From the NCBI RefSeq assembly GCF_900129795.1, contig NZ_FQWW01000003.1, positions 434,001 through 498,000 on the forward strand: a stretch of DNA of 64,000 nucleotides. The letters are read 5' to 3'. Every line of letters begins with the position of its first letter. Position 1 is the stretch's first letter. The translations under genes were made by a program, and so were the position numbers. The DNA comes from Flavobacterium sp. CF108 (GTDB taxonomy: Bacteria; Bacteroidota; Bacteroidia; Flavobacteriales; Flavobacteriaceae). Below, piece after piece: positions 1 through 8,331 of the stretch. The notes under the pieces were generated by a model, which saw only the letters and a program-made list of their open reading frames with translations, made no database searches and was not told where the DNA came from.

Positions 1-268
1 GTTTACTCCATTTGCTGGTTTTTGGGTTGCGATGCGAAAAGGTGAGATAATAACTTTCGCCATCGCGTTTTTTGCACAAACTGTCGATCCAGCCAAAACA
101 AAGCGCTTCTTCTGTGGCTTCGATTAAATTTATGCTTTTGGTCTGGCTTTTTTTATGAAACAAAATCAGCCAAACTGATTTTTCGTTTACACTATTTTCT
201 GTCAGCCATTTACGCCAGTCTGCTCTGGTTTCGGCATATACTGCTAATTTTCCGTCTTTTGTTTCCAT
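1..268 (-). CDS. YdeI/OmpD-associated family protein (partial, N-terminal part)
   Basis: The frame opens with ATG at 268 and runs off the left edge, so only the first 89 residues are present. The visible part (METKDGKLAVYAETRADW, then a segment with EEALCFGWIDS and a basic KKRDGESY stretch) matches the start of the YdeI/OmpD-associated family, small cytoplasmic proteins of unclear biochemical role sometimes linked to bacteriocin protection. No signal peptide is visible. The neighbour, an arginase-family gene, is on the same strand about 100 bp upstream and gives no functional link. Assignment rests on the Trp-rich N-terminal pattern; the C-terminal half cannot be checked. Confidence 0.75.
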   Translation of the reverse strand, partial: METKDGKLAVYAETRADWRKWLTENSVNEKSVWLILFHKKSQTKSINLIEATEEALCFGWIDSLCKKRDGESYYLTFSHRNPKTSKWSK

Positions 269-370
269 AAATCTTATTTTTAAGTAAAGGTAAAATGGGA
301 ATGTGACAACGGTTTGTCAGTAGTAAAAATAATATTAAAATATTGATTATTTGATGTTTATGTTTTTAAA

Positions 371-1273
371 TCAAGTGTTAAAATGTTTGTTGAAAGTAAC
401 TGTAATATTGTTTACGAAATCTTTGGTATATTTTCCGGTTTCGTCTAAATCCGGATCAAGAATTGTAATTTCAAGTCCGCTTAGTTTCTTACTTTCAAAT
501 AAATAGGAGGTAAGTTCATTAAATTCATCATAGGTTAAACCGTCTGGCGTTCTGCTGTCTACGCATGGCATAATATCGTCGTTAAGAACGTCGACATCGA
601 TATGAAGCCAAAAACCATCTAAGTTTTTGTTTTCAACTTCTGAAAGAAATGTTTTTACAGATTTTGTAATGCCTTGTTTTCGCAGTTCCTGAAGACTTAA
701 ATATGTTGCCGAAGATTTCCGTATTTCGTTTTCGTATTCATCATCGTATTCGCGATTGCCAACGCACCAAAGGTTTTCTTCTTTTATATAAGGAGATAAA
801 TTGAGAATATTGGTTAGTTTTTGATGTCCGTTTCCGGTAACAATTGAAGCCGCCATGCCACCAACACCGCCGGTTTCAGAAAGAGAAACATCCATAAAAT
901 CGGTATGGCCGTCGAGATAAAATAAGCCGTAATTGCCTTTTTGTTTTAAAGCCATTGCAGGGCCCAAAAGAATACTGCAATCGCCGCCCAAAATAAACGG
1001 AAATTTATTGGCACTCAATAAATTGTTTATTAAATAGGCTTGTTCTCTGGCGTAGGTTACTAATGAATCTGCGTTGAGAATATTGGTTTCGGGATCTTTT
1101 ATATTGGAGTATTTTGGAGGATCAACTCTTATGATGTTTTTTGGGTTAATTGCTTTATGCAAATTATGTTTCCATAACCAATCCGGCAAACGATTTACGC
1201 CTGGTTCTTTTCCTGTCTGCGGTTCTTTTAGGCCTAAATTAGAAGTGAATTCAACAATGCATATTTCTTTCAT
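371..1273 (-). CDS. Arginase/agmatinase-family (ureohydrolase) protein
   Basis: A 300-residue cytoplasmic protein of the ureohydrolase fold, which hydrolyses guanidino compounds (arginine, agmatine or formiminoglutamate) with a binuclear Mn centre. Metal-ligand motifs are in order: GGDCS (residues 96-100), DGHTD (121-125) and HIDVDVLND (224-232, ligands Asp226 and Asp228). The first ligand, normally His in GGDHS, is Cys99. This variant probably changes metal affinity or marks a subfamily of different substrate. Length matches arginases. It stands alone, with no urease or hutH nearby; rocD, which could use ornithine, is 37 kb away. Family assignment is firm, substrate unknown. Confidence 0.85.
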   Translation of the reverse strand: MKEICIVEFTSNLGLKEPQTGKEPGVNRLPDWLWKHNLHKAINPKNIIRVDPPKYSNIKDPETNILNADSLVTYAREQAYLINNLLSANKFPFILGGDCSILLGPAMALKQKGNYGLFYLDGHTDFMDVSLSETGGVGGMAASIVTGNGHQKLTNILNLSPYIKEENLWCVGNREYDDEYENEIRKSSATYLSLQELRKQGITKSVKTFLSEVENKNLDGFWLHIDVDVLNDDIMPCVDSRTPDGLTYDEFNELTSYLFESKKLSGLEITILDPDLDETGKYTKDFVNNITVTFNKHFNT

Positions 1274-1343
1274 AGCAAAATTATTTACGGATAAAGTTAT
1301 TAAAATTAATGCTGCTGTAAATTATTTTTAACAGCCGGAAATC

Positions 1344-1378
1344 AAAAAATCCGATTTGTTTTCACCAATCGGATTTTT
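1344..1378 (-). terminator. Rho-independent terminator, bidirectional type
   Basis: The arms AAAAAATCCGATT and AATCGGATTTTT enclose a 10-nt loop, with A/T runs on both sides. It lies directly after the SUFU-domain gene on the minus strand. The same CCGATYTG stem recurs at 2686, 6387 and 24513. Confidence 0.8.
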
Positions 1379-1384
1379 AATATT

Positions 1385-2032
1385 TTATGATTTTCTCGTT
1401 AAATCTGTAATTAACAGCAGGTTGTTTTCTTTTAATTTATTGACCAATTCTTCGACTGTTCCGGGATTTTCTTTTATGGCTTCGTATTCAGCAGAAGTTA
1501 TTCCGACTATTTGCAAGAAGGAAAGTTCACCATGCGGAGTTTGTTTCTTTTCGATTTCAGGATCGGCAACAATTACTAAAGCTGTTATATCCGTTTCTGT
1601 ATCAAGTCTTATAGGACCGTTTGCAGGCATATAATGAAATTCTTCAAACCAGTTGCCGCTGTCAAAAACATATTTTGCAATGTTTTGTAAAAGGGCAATT
1701 ACCCAGCTTGGGTTTCCGTTATCTTCTGCAAAAGGTTTTAGTCTAAAAGTGAGTTCGAATCCCCATTTGCTAAATTCATCTTCGATTTTATTTTCGTCGT
1801 AATACAATTCAGAAAATCCATAAGTGACAAAGTGAAAATGATCTGTTTGTTTTTTGCTTTCGTAAATGCTTACGCCGTCCAGCGGATGTTCTCCGCCAAG
1901 TATATAACTTATGGCCGGAGCAAAATGTTTGGGCTCCTGATCTGGATAAAGACGTTCAAATTCTTTATCGATTTCAAGCCATCCTACAGCATCATCTTCT
2001 GAAAATTGTTTTTTGTATTCTTCTAATGTCAT
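1385..2032 (-). CDS. Suppressor-of-fused (SUFU) domain protein
   Basis: A protein of about 215 residues that is one SUFU domain (signatures DDAVGW near the start, GGEHPLDGVSIYES, FVTYGFSELYY, and a C-terminal ITSAEYEAIKENP). Bacterial SUFU proteins are commonly immunity partners of contact-dependent or polymorphic toxins; others are stand-alone with unknown roles. The frame extends to 2062, but the ATG at 2032 (MTLEEYKK) is preferred because the upstream ten codons (SFNHKKKI) do not fit the family start. No secretion system or toxin gene is adjacent, so it looks orphan. No signal peptide. It is followed by a strong terminator. Confidence 0.8.
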   Translation of the reverse strand: MTLEEYKKQFSEDDAVGWLEIDKEFERLYPDQEPKHFAPAISYILGGEHPLDGVSIYESKKQTDHFHFVTYGFSELYYDENKIEDEFSKWGFELTFRLKPFAEDNGNPSWVIALLQNIAKYVFDSGNWFEEFHYMPANGPIRLDTETDITALVIVADPEIEKKQTPHGELSFLQIVGITSAEYEAIKENPGTVEELVNKLKENNLLLITDLTRKS

Positions 2033-2089
2033 AATTTTCTTTTTATGATTAAACGAATACAATTTAAGATTTTTGGTTAAAAGAAGAAA

Positions 2090-2602
2090 TTAATATGTTT
2101 TTAATTTATTCATAATTTGATCGACGGCAAGTTCTAAACCTTTGCCATAATCACCTTTTTTAAATTCGGGAACGGCATAGGTTGTAATAATATTTTGGGT
2201 GTCATTGTCGCTTAGTTTATAACGGATAAGATCAATGCTTTGAACCTGGATTTGCCTTAATTCTTTGCTTACTACAATTAAAATAGTAGGGTCTAGTTTT
2301 GGGTCTTTAGCCAGATATCTGTCTAATTCTAAAGCATAATCAGGAAAAGTTGTATAAGGCTGTATTGTTGAGGTTGTTACGACCGTAATTTTGTAAAGAA
2401 ATTGTTTTTCAAATGCCTTTAGCATATTGGTGAGGTTTGTAATTTGATCTGGATTTAAGATTTTTTCGAAATCATTTACATAATCATAAGGTCTTGAAAA
2501 AACATTTTGGGCGTCAGGAACTGTGTTTTCTTTTTTTGTTTGGGAAAATAATATACTTGCTGGAAACAAGATTATTATAATAAGGAATAATATTTTTTTC
2601 AT
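2090..2602 (-). CDS. Exported TPM-domain protein
   Basis: A 170-residue protein with an N-terminal signal peptide (hydrophobic residues 4-20, cleavage near FSQT) and one TPM domain: DYVNDFEKILNPDQ at about 40-53, a TVVTTSTI strand, an ILIVVSKELRQIQVQS core and a C-terminal GDYGKGLELAVDQIM helix. TPM domains are Rossmann-like; plant TLP18.3 has weak phosphatase activity and is involved in photosystem II turnover, and bacterial ones are often membrane-tethered. This one lacks the usual C-terminal membrane segment or Gly-rich tail. A terminator separates it from the next gene upstream, so it is probably transcribed alone, though it lies beside an SPFH-containing block, as TPM genes often do. Confidence 0.85.
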   Translation of the reverse strand: MKKILFLIIIILFPASILFSQTKKENTVPDAQNVFSRPYDYVNDFEKILNPDQITNLTNMLKAFEKQFLYKITVVTTSTIQPYTTFPDYALELDRYLAKDPKLDPTILIVVSKELRQIQVQSIDLIRYKLSDNDTQNIITTYAVPEFKKGDYGKGLELAVDQIMNKLKTY

Positions 2603-2685
2603 CGCAGGCGAAGATTAGATTTGGTGCTGCAAAAATACCACATTATTGGTTTAGGATAAAAAGATAAATTGATATTTATGTAAAG

Positions 2686-2719
2686 AAAAAAACCGATCTG
2701 TTTTACAAATCGGTTTTTT
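2686..2719 (-). terminator. Rho-independent terminator
   Basis: Stem AAAAAACCGAT pairs with ATCGGTTTTTT around a short loop. It lies after the stop of the 2740-3702 gene and belongs to the same CCGAT stem family as three other terminators in this window. Confidence 0.8.
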
Positions 2720-2739
2720 ACTATTTAAAGAAACTGAAC

Positions 2740-3702
2740 TTAGAAATTTACATCGTCTGCGATATTGCCGCCTTGTTCTGCAGCAAATTTTGCGGCATAT
2801 TCTTTTTGTTTTGCTTGTTGATAATCATGGAATTCTGTGATATTTTCAGAATTCCAGTTTTGATTTTGCTCTGTCATCCACTGCATTGCTGCAGATTGGA
2901 AATCAGCAAGGTTGATCCCGAAAGTTTCTAAAATCCATTGCGCGCCATCGATTCCGTATTCGTATGCAGCTTGTCTTGCTCCGGCAAGTTCTTCGTAGAA
3001 ATAACGGTCTGTTTTGATTCTTTCAAGATTTGCTGCTCCTTCTTCAGAAATTTCTGCTTTTAGGTTTTCTAATTGCGGAACCGTTACATTTTCTGCATAA
3101 TACTGCCCGAACAAAGTTGTAACCGTAAATGAAGTGTCTTCGCCCATACGCTGGGGCCAGATTGTGTTTAACTCTTCCCAAATTACAGATTCGAAGCCCA
3201 TTGCTTTGCAAACTTCCTGATAATCGATTCCGGCACTTATTTTAAGGCACATTGCGGTATACGTTCTTAAATCTACGCCGTGTACAGGCTCAAGAAACGG
3301 ATTATTTTCTTCAACCTTTATGAATCCTGAAGTTTGAATTCCGGTATATTTTAATGAATTAGCATGTTCAAATCGTATCATTTGGTCAGAATCGCAATTA
3401 TTCCATTCGGTGTAAATTTCTCTTCTGTAACTAAAATATATGCCTTTAATATCTTTTTCTTCAAGGTTTTCACCACTTGCGCGTTGGTCAGCAATCCATG
3501 CTTCGGCTCTTTCTGCTACTTCGGCATCAAAATCATCAACATTATAATGCGTTCCGTGCAAAGTTTCTGGATCGTATTCTACTTCCTGATAATCATTTCT
3601 GTAATTATCTTCATAGTTTTCGTTTGATGTTTGTGCCTGCTCAAAATTTTGATTTTCCTGTTTACTGTCTCCAGTTAGAGCTCCAAAAAGTTTCTTAAAC
3701 AT
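2740..3702 (-). CDS. Conserved protein of unknown function, last gene of an SPFH-associated block
   Basis: A 320-residue soluble protein. I do not recognise a characterised family. Residues 1-50 (MFKKLFGALTGDSKQENQ onward) are polar, Asn/Gln/Glu-rich and probably disordered; residues 55-300 look globular and mostly helical, with many Trp and acidic residues and an ALAARQAAYEYGIDG-like helix near 230-245. No signal peptide or membrane segment. The MF(K/G)LF start resembles that of its upstream neighbour (MFGLFNKSKG), suggesting a shared N-terminal docking peptide. It is 24 bp after that zinc-ribbon gene, closing a four-gene cluster led by an SPFH protein, and ends at a strong terminator. A role as client or adaptor of the SPFH assembly is inference. 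Confidence 0.8.
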   Translation of the reverse strand: MFKKLFGALTGDSKQENQNFEQAQTSNENYEDNYRNDYQEVEYDPETLHGTHYNVDDFDAEVAERAEAWIADQRASGENLEEKDIKGIYFSYRREIYTEWNNCDSDQMIRFEHANSLKYTGIQTSGFIKVEENNPFLEPVHGVDLRTYTAMCLKISAGIDYQEVCKAMGFESVIWEELNTIWPQRMGEDTSFTVTTLFGQYYAENVTVPQLENLKAEISEEGAANLERIKTDRYFYEELAGARQAAYEYGIDGAQWILETFGINLADFQSAAMQWMTEQNQNWNSENITEFHDYQQAKQKEYAAKFAAEQGGNIADDVNF

Positions 3703-3726
3703 TTGTTGATTTTTAAGGATTAATAA

Positions 3727-4683
3727 TTATTTATTGTGTACCTGATTCTGATACATTTTTTCGTTGTGCTCTTTTAAATCGGGCGTAATTTTATTCCACT
3801 CGTCATACATGGCGCGCAGATAAACCTGATATAATTTTGGAGCATTTTTGATAACAAATTGCCTTTGTTCTTCGAGATCATCCATTTTTGCCTGAATTTC
3901 ATTCAGCACTTTTTTATCTGATTCATGTATTTTGCTTAAACTTAATTCATGTCGCTGATGATATAATTCCCGCTCTTTTTTATCCTCCGTTTCAAAAGCT
4001 TCGTATAAGTGTGCTGTTCTTTGTTCAGCAAGTCCGCGTGCAATGTTTTGCAAATTTCTGCCTTGTGTGCTTGGCGCAAACGTGTTTTGCGTTTTACAAT
4101 ACGGACATGAAATATAGGTTTCGATTAAAAAGATTTTTTCGATTTCGATATTTCCGCCGCATTGGGTACAACTGAATTTGTTTTTAATGGCTTCGTATTC
4201 GTCTAATATTTTTTTGTATTCGATTTCAAGATCACGTTCCTGCGTTTTTTCAATTTGTTTTCTCCAATAATCATATTTATTGTCAAAATCGCTGTAACGA
4301 TCAGTACAATCACTTCTAAAATCAGAAACTAGATCGTGATGTTTACTTAAAACCGAAATCTGCGAATTGTAATTTTGGTAAACAGCAAGAATTTTTTCGT
4401 CATATGTATCTCTGGCTTTTTCTCTAATGTTATTTAACTGGCCATTTATACCCGAAAGTACTCTGTGAAAAGTTCTTTTATAAAGATCTTCATCTTCTTG
4501 TAAAAGCTGTTTCAATTCTGGAATTGAGGCTGTTGCCAGTTCTTCCATTTTTGCTTCGAGTTTTTCTAAAAAGGCAAACCATCTTTGCTGTGATTCCTGA
4601 AGTTCTGCGTACCATTCTGGAAACGTTTCTTTACTTCCTTCGTTTTTTTCTGGGCCTTTTGATTTATTAAATAGTCCGAACAC
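3727..4683 (-). CDS. Coiled-coil protein with a central zinc ribbon
   Basis: A 318-residue protein rich in Glu, Lys and Gln with long helices at about 25-165 and 205-300 that look like coiled coil, interrupted by a zinc ribbon with Cys172/Cys175 (CTQCGG) and Cys193/Cys196 (CPYC). No membrane segment, so cytoplasmic. In Bacillus subtilis the pspA-ydjGHI group combines a zinc-ribbon protein (YdjG), a TPM protein (YdjH) and an SPFH protein (YdjI); this block has the same ingredients. It lies 12 bp after the small zinc-ribbon gene in an apparent operon. Function unknown; a scaffold between membrane-stress proteins is the best guess. Confidence 0.8.
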   Translation of the reverse strand: MFGLFNKSKGPEKNEGSKETFPEWYAELQESQQRWFAFLEKLEAKMEELATASIPELKQLLQEDEDLYKRTFHRVLSGINGQLNNIREKARDTYDEKILAVYQNYNSQISVLSKHHDLVSDFRSDCTDRYSDFDNKYDYWRKQIEKTQERDLEIEYKKILDEYEAIKNKFSCTQCGGNIEIEKIFLIETYISCPYCKTQNTFAPSTQGRNLQNIARGLAEQRTAHLYEAFETEDKKERELYHQRHELSLSKIHESDKKVLNEIQAKMDDLEEQRQFVIKNAPKLYQVYLRAMYDEWNKITPDLKEHNEKMYQNQVHNK

Positions 4684-4695
4684 GTGATATGATTT

Positions 4696-4938
4696 TTAAA
4701 TTGAATTATCTTCTTTTTTAATATAAACTCCGTCTGTAAGTTTTACGGTTATGAATTCAAATCCGCAATAAGCGCAATGCGTTACGCCATCTTGTTTTGC
4801 TCTTCCGGCGCCGCAATTTGGACAGTCTTTTGCATTCATTTTGGCGTCGTTGATTTCCATTTCACCGCCATAATTAGTTTGGTTTTGAGCTTTTTGTTTT
4901 AGTCTGTCTAAAAACGAATTGACTTTTTTCTCTTCCAT
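4696..4938 (-). CDS. Small zinc-ribbon protein
   Basis: An 80-residue protein whose only clear feature is a four-cysteine zinc ribbon: Cys39/Cys42 (CPNCG) and Cys55/Cys58 (CAYCG). The first 35 residues are polar and helical. The start codon overlaps the stop of the upstream SPFH gene in a TAATG junction, so the two are probably translationally coupled and made in fixed ratio. Nothing suggests nucleic-acid binding; in this context the ribbon probably mediates protein contacts. Confidence 0.85.
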   Translation of the reverse strand: MEEKKVNSFLDRLKQKAQNQTNYGGEMEINDAKMNAKDCPNCGAGRAKQDGVTHCAYCGFEFITVKLTDGVYIKKEDNSI

Positions 4939-5891
4939 TATAATTGGCTTAATAATTCGGATTTTTTTGTTTTGAATTCGTCTTCGTCAATTAAACCGGC
5001 ATCAAATAAAGATTTCAATTTTTGAAGTTTTGAAGTTAAATCGTCTTTTACTTCTTCTTTTGGTGTTTCTTTATTTTGCTGTAATTGATTTAGAAGAATT
5101 CCCATGCTTAATGCGTTTTGGGTTGCATCGTGAAGTGCGGTTCCTTTATCACCAATTGCAGTTGCGGTATTGAATTTGGTAAATTTATCCATATCGGTTA
5201 CCATATTCATATTGGTGATTTTGTCGTAATGTGCCGTAACTTCTTCGGGTAATGTAACGCTGGTGATTACAAACTGCGTTAATTCAATTCCGAATTGAAG
5301 AAAATAAGGTTTAAGATACGGTTCGATTTTTTTGCCTAATTGGGTAATATTTCCGGCAATATCGGTAACGGTTATGTTTTCGTTTGCCAGAACTTCTCCA
5401 AATTTTGGCGCAACAAAATCTCTTAATTGGTTTTGTAATTCAAAAATGGTAAGCTGCTGATACGTTCCGGCATATTGGCGGAAGAATTTGGCAACATCAA
5501 CAATTTGAATATCAAAACTTCCGAAAGCGCGAATTCTGATTTGTCCGAATTGTGGATCGTTTAGCAGAATAGGAGCGGGAGTTCCCCATTTATTATTGAT
5601 GAATTGATGGGTGTTGAAAAAATAAACATCGACTTTAAAAGGACTTTCAAAACCGTATTTCCAGCCTTTCAGCTTGCTTAAAATCGGAATATTTTCTGTA
5701 GATAAAGTGTGAAGTCCCGGAGAATACACATCGGCAAGCTGACCTTCGTTTAAAAGCATTACATGCTGACTTTCGCGAACGGTTAGTTTTGCTCCGTTTT
5801 TTATTTCTTTATCTTCATCATAAAATTTCCACATTAGTAAATTAGGGTCACTGGTCGTGGCTTCGATTATTTCTATAAAAGGTAATGTCAT
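4938..5891 (-). CDS. SPFH-domain protein with C-terminal SHOCT motif (YdjI/virion-core-like)
   Basis: A 317-residue cytoplasmic protein. Residues 20-230 form an SPFH/band-7-like domain of the YdjI (so-called virion core protein) type, with ESQHVMLLNEGQL, GLHTLSTENIP, and a characteristic F-x-DVYFFNT strand. Residues 285-317 form a SHOCT oligomerisation motif (LQKLKSLFDAGLIDEDEF). The stretch between is low-complexity. No transmembrane segment, unlike flotillins. It leads the SPFH, small zinc ribbon, coiled-coil zinc ribbon, unknown protein cluster. In Bacillus the equivalent set works with PspA in the membrane-stress response; no pspA is visible here. Confidence 0.88.
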   Translation of the reverse strand: MTLPFIEIIEATTSDPNLLMWKFYDEDKEIKNGAKLTVRESQHVMLLNEGQLADVYSPGLHTLSTENIPILSKLKGWKYGFESPFKVDVYFFNTHQFINNKWGTPAPILLNDPQFGQIRIRAFGSFDIQIVDVAKFFRQYAGTYQQLTIFELQNQLRDFVAPKFGEVLANENITVTDIAGNITQLGKKIEPYLKPYFLQFGIELTQFVITSVTLPEEVTAHYDKITNMNMVTDMDKFTKFNTATAIGDKGTALHDATQNALSMGILLNQLQQNKETPKEEVKDDLTSKLQKLKSLFDAGLIDEDEFKTKKSELLSQL

Positions 5892-6003
5892 AAAATCTTA
5901 TTTATAAAGAATAAAAATAAGAATTATAAGACGACTTCAATATTTTTTAATGTGAAGTTTTTAACAAATTTTTCTTTATAAATTTTAAAGTTTATGATTT
6001 TTG

Positions 6004-6210
6004 TCAAAGTTTTGTCAATCCTAAATTTTTGCTTTTTTTATTAGTAATAATAAGTTTGTTTTTCTTTTGTTCGACAATTACAACTTCGCCTTTTTTAAAC
6101 CCAAGTTTTTCAAGCCATTTACCTTCCAGTTTTATTGATGGAATTGTAATGTGTTTGTATGTTCTTTTTTGATATTTGGTGTGAATTTTAAGTTTCCTCT
6201 CGTTGTTCAT
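6004..6210 (-). CDS. SymE-like protein (type I toxin family or AbrB-like domain)
   Basis: A 68-residue basic protein. The core IPSIKLEGKWLEKLGFKKG followed by a VVIVEQKKNKLIIT strand matches the SymE toxin domain, which has an AbrB-like fold. In E. coli SymE is an SOS-induced RNA-associated toxin, repressed by the antisense RNA SymR. The residue pattern P-x-I-x-L-x-G-x-W-L is intact. No partner protein gene is adjacent. An antisense RNA cannot be confirmed by reading, although the gene is flanked by a 110-bp and a 250-bp gap. Many SymE homologues are not toxic, so function remains open. Confidence 0.75.
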   Translation of the reverse strand: MNNERKLKIHTKYQKRTYKHITIPSIKLEGKWLEKLGFKKGEVVIVEQKKNKLIITNKKSKNLGLTKL

Positions 6211-6386
6211 TGCTGTTGTTTTTTTAAGACGAAGTTTGTAAGGACCAAATGTCTAACGAATAGTTGAGAATGTTGTCAACTTAAAATATGACAAATCTGA
6301 TTTTAAGACAAAGATTGGCGATTTGCTTTGCTGAGTTTTTCTGTCGATATACGAGTGCGATTTCTCGTTCCTCGAAATGACAAAAC

Positions 6387-6422
6387 AAAAAAATCCGATC
6401 TGTTTTCACAAATCGGATTTTT
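6387..6422 (-). terminator. Rho-independent terminator after lpdA
   Basis: Stem AAAAAAATCCGAT pairs with ATCGGATTTTT with an 11-nt loop. It lies just beyond the lpdA stop on the minus strand and is nearly identical to the hairpin at 1344-1378. Confidence 0.85.
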
Positions 6423-6460
6423 AAATTGAAAATTATATATGACCGTAAAACGGTATATTT

Positions 6461-7849
6461 TTACAAGTGAATTACTTCGCCGTAAGCATCTGCAACAGCT
6501 TCCATAACAGCCTCGCTCATTGTTGGGTGAGGGTGGATAGATTTAAGGATTTCATGACCTGTAGTTTCTAGTTTACGAGCTACAACTGCCTCAGCAATCA
6601 TATCTGTAACACCAGCACCAATCATGTGGCATCCCAACCATTCTCCGTATTTTGCATCGAAAATTACTTTTACGAATCCGTCTGGAGTTCCAGCAGCTTT
6701 TGCTTTTCCTGAAGCTGAGAATGGGAATTTACCAATTTTTAATTCGTAACCTTTTTCTTTTGCTTGTTTTTCAGTTAAACCTACAGAAGCGATTTCTGGA
6801 GTTGCGTAAGTACAACCCGGAACGTTTCCGTAATCGATTGGGTCTACGTGAAGTCCTTTAATTTTTTCTACACAGTTAATTCCTTCTGCAGAGGCTACGT
6901 GAGCTAAAGCCTGACCTGGAGTAACGTCTCCAATTGCGTAGTATCCTGGAATGTTAGTTTCGTTGTAAGCGTTTACTAAGATTTTATCTCTGTCAACAGC
7001 AATTCCAACTTCTTCTAAACCAATATTTTCAATGTTTGTTTTGATTCCAACTGCCGAAAGTACGATGTCAGCTTCAAGAACTTCTTCTCCTTTTGCAGTT
7101 TTAACAAATGCTTTTACTCCTGCACCAGTTGTGTCAATACGCTCAACAGATGAGTTAGTCATAACCTTAATTCCTGCTTTTTTCAAAGAACGCTCAAATT
7201 GTTTTGAGATATCTTCGTCTTCTACAGGAACAACGTTTGGCATGAATTCTACAATAGTAACATCTGTTCCCATTGAGTTATAGAAGTGAGCAAACTCAAC
7301 TCCAATTGCTCCAGAACCTACAATAATCATAGATTTTGGCTGTGTTGGTAATGTCATTGCCTGACGGTAACCAATTACTTTTACACCATCTTGTGGTAAG
7401 TTTGGTAACTCACGAGAGCGAGCTCCGGTTGCGATGATGATATGATCAGCGCTGTATTCAGTAACTTTATTATCTTTATCTGTAACGTCTAGTTTTTTTC
7501 CTGGTTTTAGTTTTCCAAAACCTTCAATAACGTCAATTTTGTTTTTTTTCATTAAGAATTGAACACCTTTGCTCATTCCTTCTGCAACACCACGGCTGCG
7601 TTGAACAACAGCAGGAAAATCTTTATCGAATTCAGAAACTTTTAATCCGTAGTCAGAAGCGTGTTTTAAATAATCAAAAACCTGAGCTGATTTTAATAAT
7701 GCTTTTGTTGGGATACATCCCCAGTTTAAACATACACCACCAAGGTTTTCTTTTTCAACTACAGCTACTTTAAAGCCTAATTGTGAAGCTCTAATCGCTG
7801 TTACATATCCTCCAGGACCACTTCCTAAAACAATAACGTCGTATTTCAT
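6461..7849 (-). CDS. lpdA: Dihydrolipoyl dehydrogenase (E3)
   Basis: A 462-residue cytoplasmic flavoprotein that reoxidises dihydrolipoamide with NAD+ in the pyruvate, 2-oxoglutarate and branched-chain 2-oxo-acid dehydrogenase complexes. Visible are the FAD-binding GSGPGGY (9-15), the redox-active disulfide Cys40/Cys45 in GGVCLNWGC, the NAD-binding GSGAIGVEF near 180, a second FAD motif (YAIGDVTPG near 310) and the catalytic His441/Glu446 dyad in HPHPTMSE. Length and motifs are all canonical. It is a single gene, ends at a clear terminator, and has no dehydrogenase E1/E2 partner beside it. Confidence 0.97.
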   Translation of the reverse strand: MKYDVIVLGSGPGGYVTAIRASQLGFKVAVVEKENLGGVCLNWGCIPTKALLKSAQVFDYLKHASDYGLKVSEFDKDFPAVVQRSRGVAEGMSKGVQFLMKKNKIDVIEGFGKLKPGKKLDVTDKDNKVTEYSADHIIIATGARSRELPNLPQDGVKVIGYRQAMTLPTQPKSMIIVGSGAIGVEFAHFYNSMGTDVTIVEFMPNVVPVEDEDISKQFERSLKKAGIKVMTNSSVERIDTTGAGVKAFVKTAKGEEVLEADIVLSAVGIKTNIENIGLEEVGIAVDRDKILVNAYNETNIPGYYAIGDVTPGQALAHVASAEGINCVEKIKGLHVDPIDYGNVPGCTYATPEIASVGLTEKQAKEKGYELKIGKFPFSASGKAKAAGTPDGFVKVIFDAKYGEWLGCHMIGAGVTDMIAEAVVARKLETTGHEILKSIHPHPTMSEAVMEAVADAYGEVIHL

Positions 7850-8020
7850 TTTTTGTGTTTTTAGTATTAACTATCGAAAATGAGGTTTATAGATTCCGAA
7901 ACTCACTTATCGATTTTCTTTTGTTATTTGTGCTTGCGAATTTAATGATTTATTTTAAAAAGAGTATCATGTAAAAAAGTAAAAAGGTAAAATGTGGAAA
8001 ATTTGAAATATTGATTCATT

Positions 8021-8238
8021 TGTCAGGCTGAGCGAAGTCGAAGCCCTGCTACTTGTAAAAAAGCTCTTCGACTTCGCTCAGAGTGACAGAAATTATTAAA
8101 AAAATAAAGCCACAGATTATCAGGATTAAAAAGATTTTTAAAATCCGTTTAATCTGTGTAATCTGTGGCCTTATATTTTGTTGTCATGGAACTATATGGA
8201 AGAGGTTTGCGTGGGCTTCGACTTCGCTCAGCCTGACA
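8021..8238. repeat. Palindromic intergenic repeats, TCAGGCTGAGCGAAGTCGAA family
   Basis: The 482-bp gap upstream of lpdA holds no gene, only stacked repeats. An inverted pair (tgtcaggctgagcgaag at 8021 and its near complement ending at 8088) is followed by another half-copy at 8213-8238. The same family recurs at 55476-55600. Between them, 8109-8169 is a separate inverted repeat with arms GCCACAGATTA and TAATCTGTGGC. Confidence 0.8.
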
Positions 8239-8331
8239 AAATAATGGTGAATTGTGAATTGTGAATTGTAAATTGTTAATTATTAATTAAACATTCTCAG
8301 TCATTAACAATTCACCATTTACAATTAATAA
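8239..8331. repeat. Short AT-rich direct and inverted repeat
   Basis: Tandem copies of gtgaattgtgaatt at about 8250-8275 are followed by the inverse (aacaattcaccatttacaat) up to 8330, abutting the stop of the next gene. It could form a long weak hairpin after the NUMOD4/HNH gene. Confidence 0.6.
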
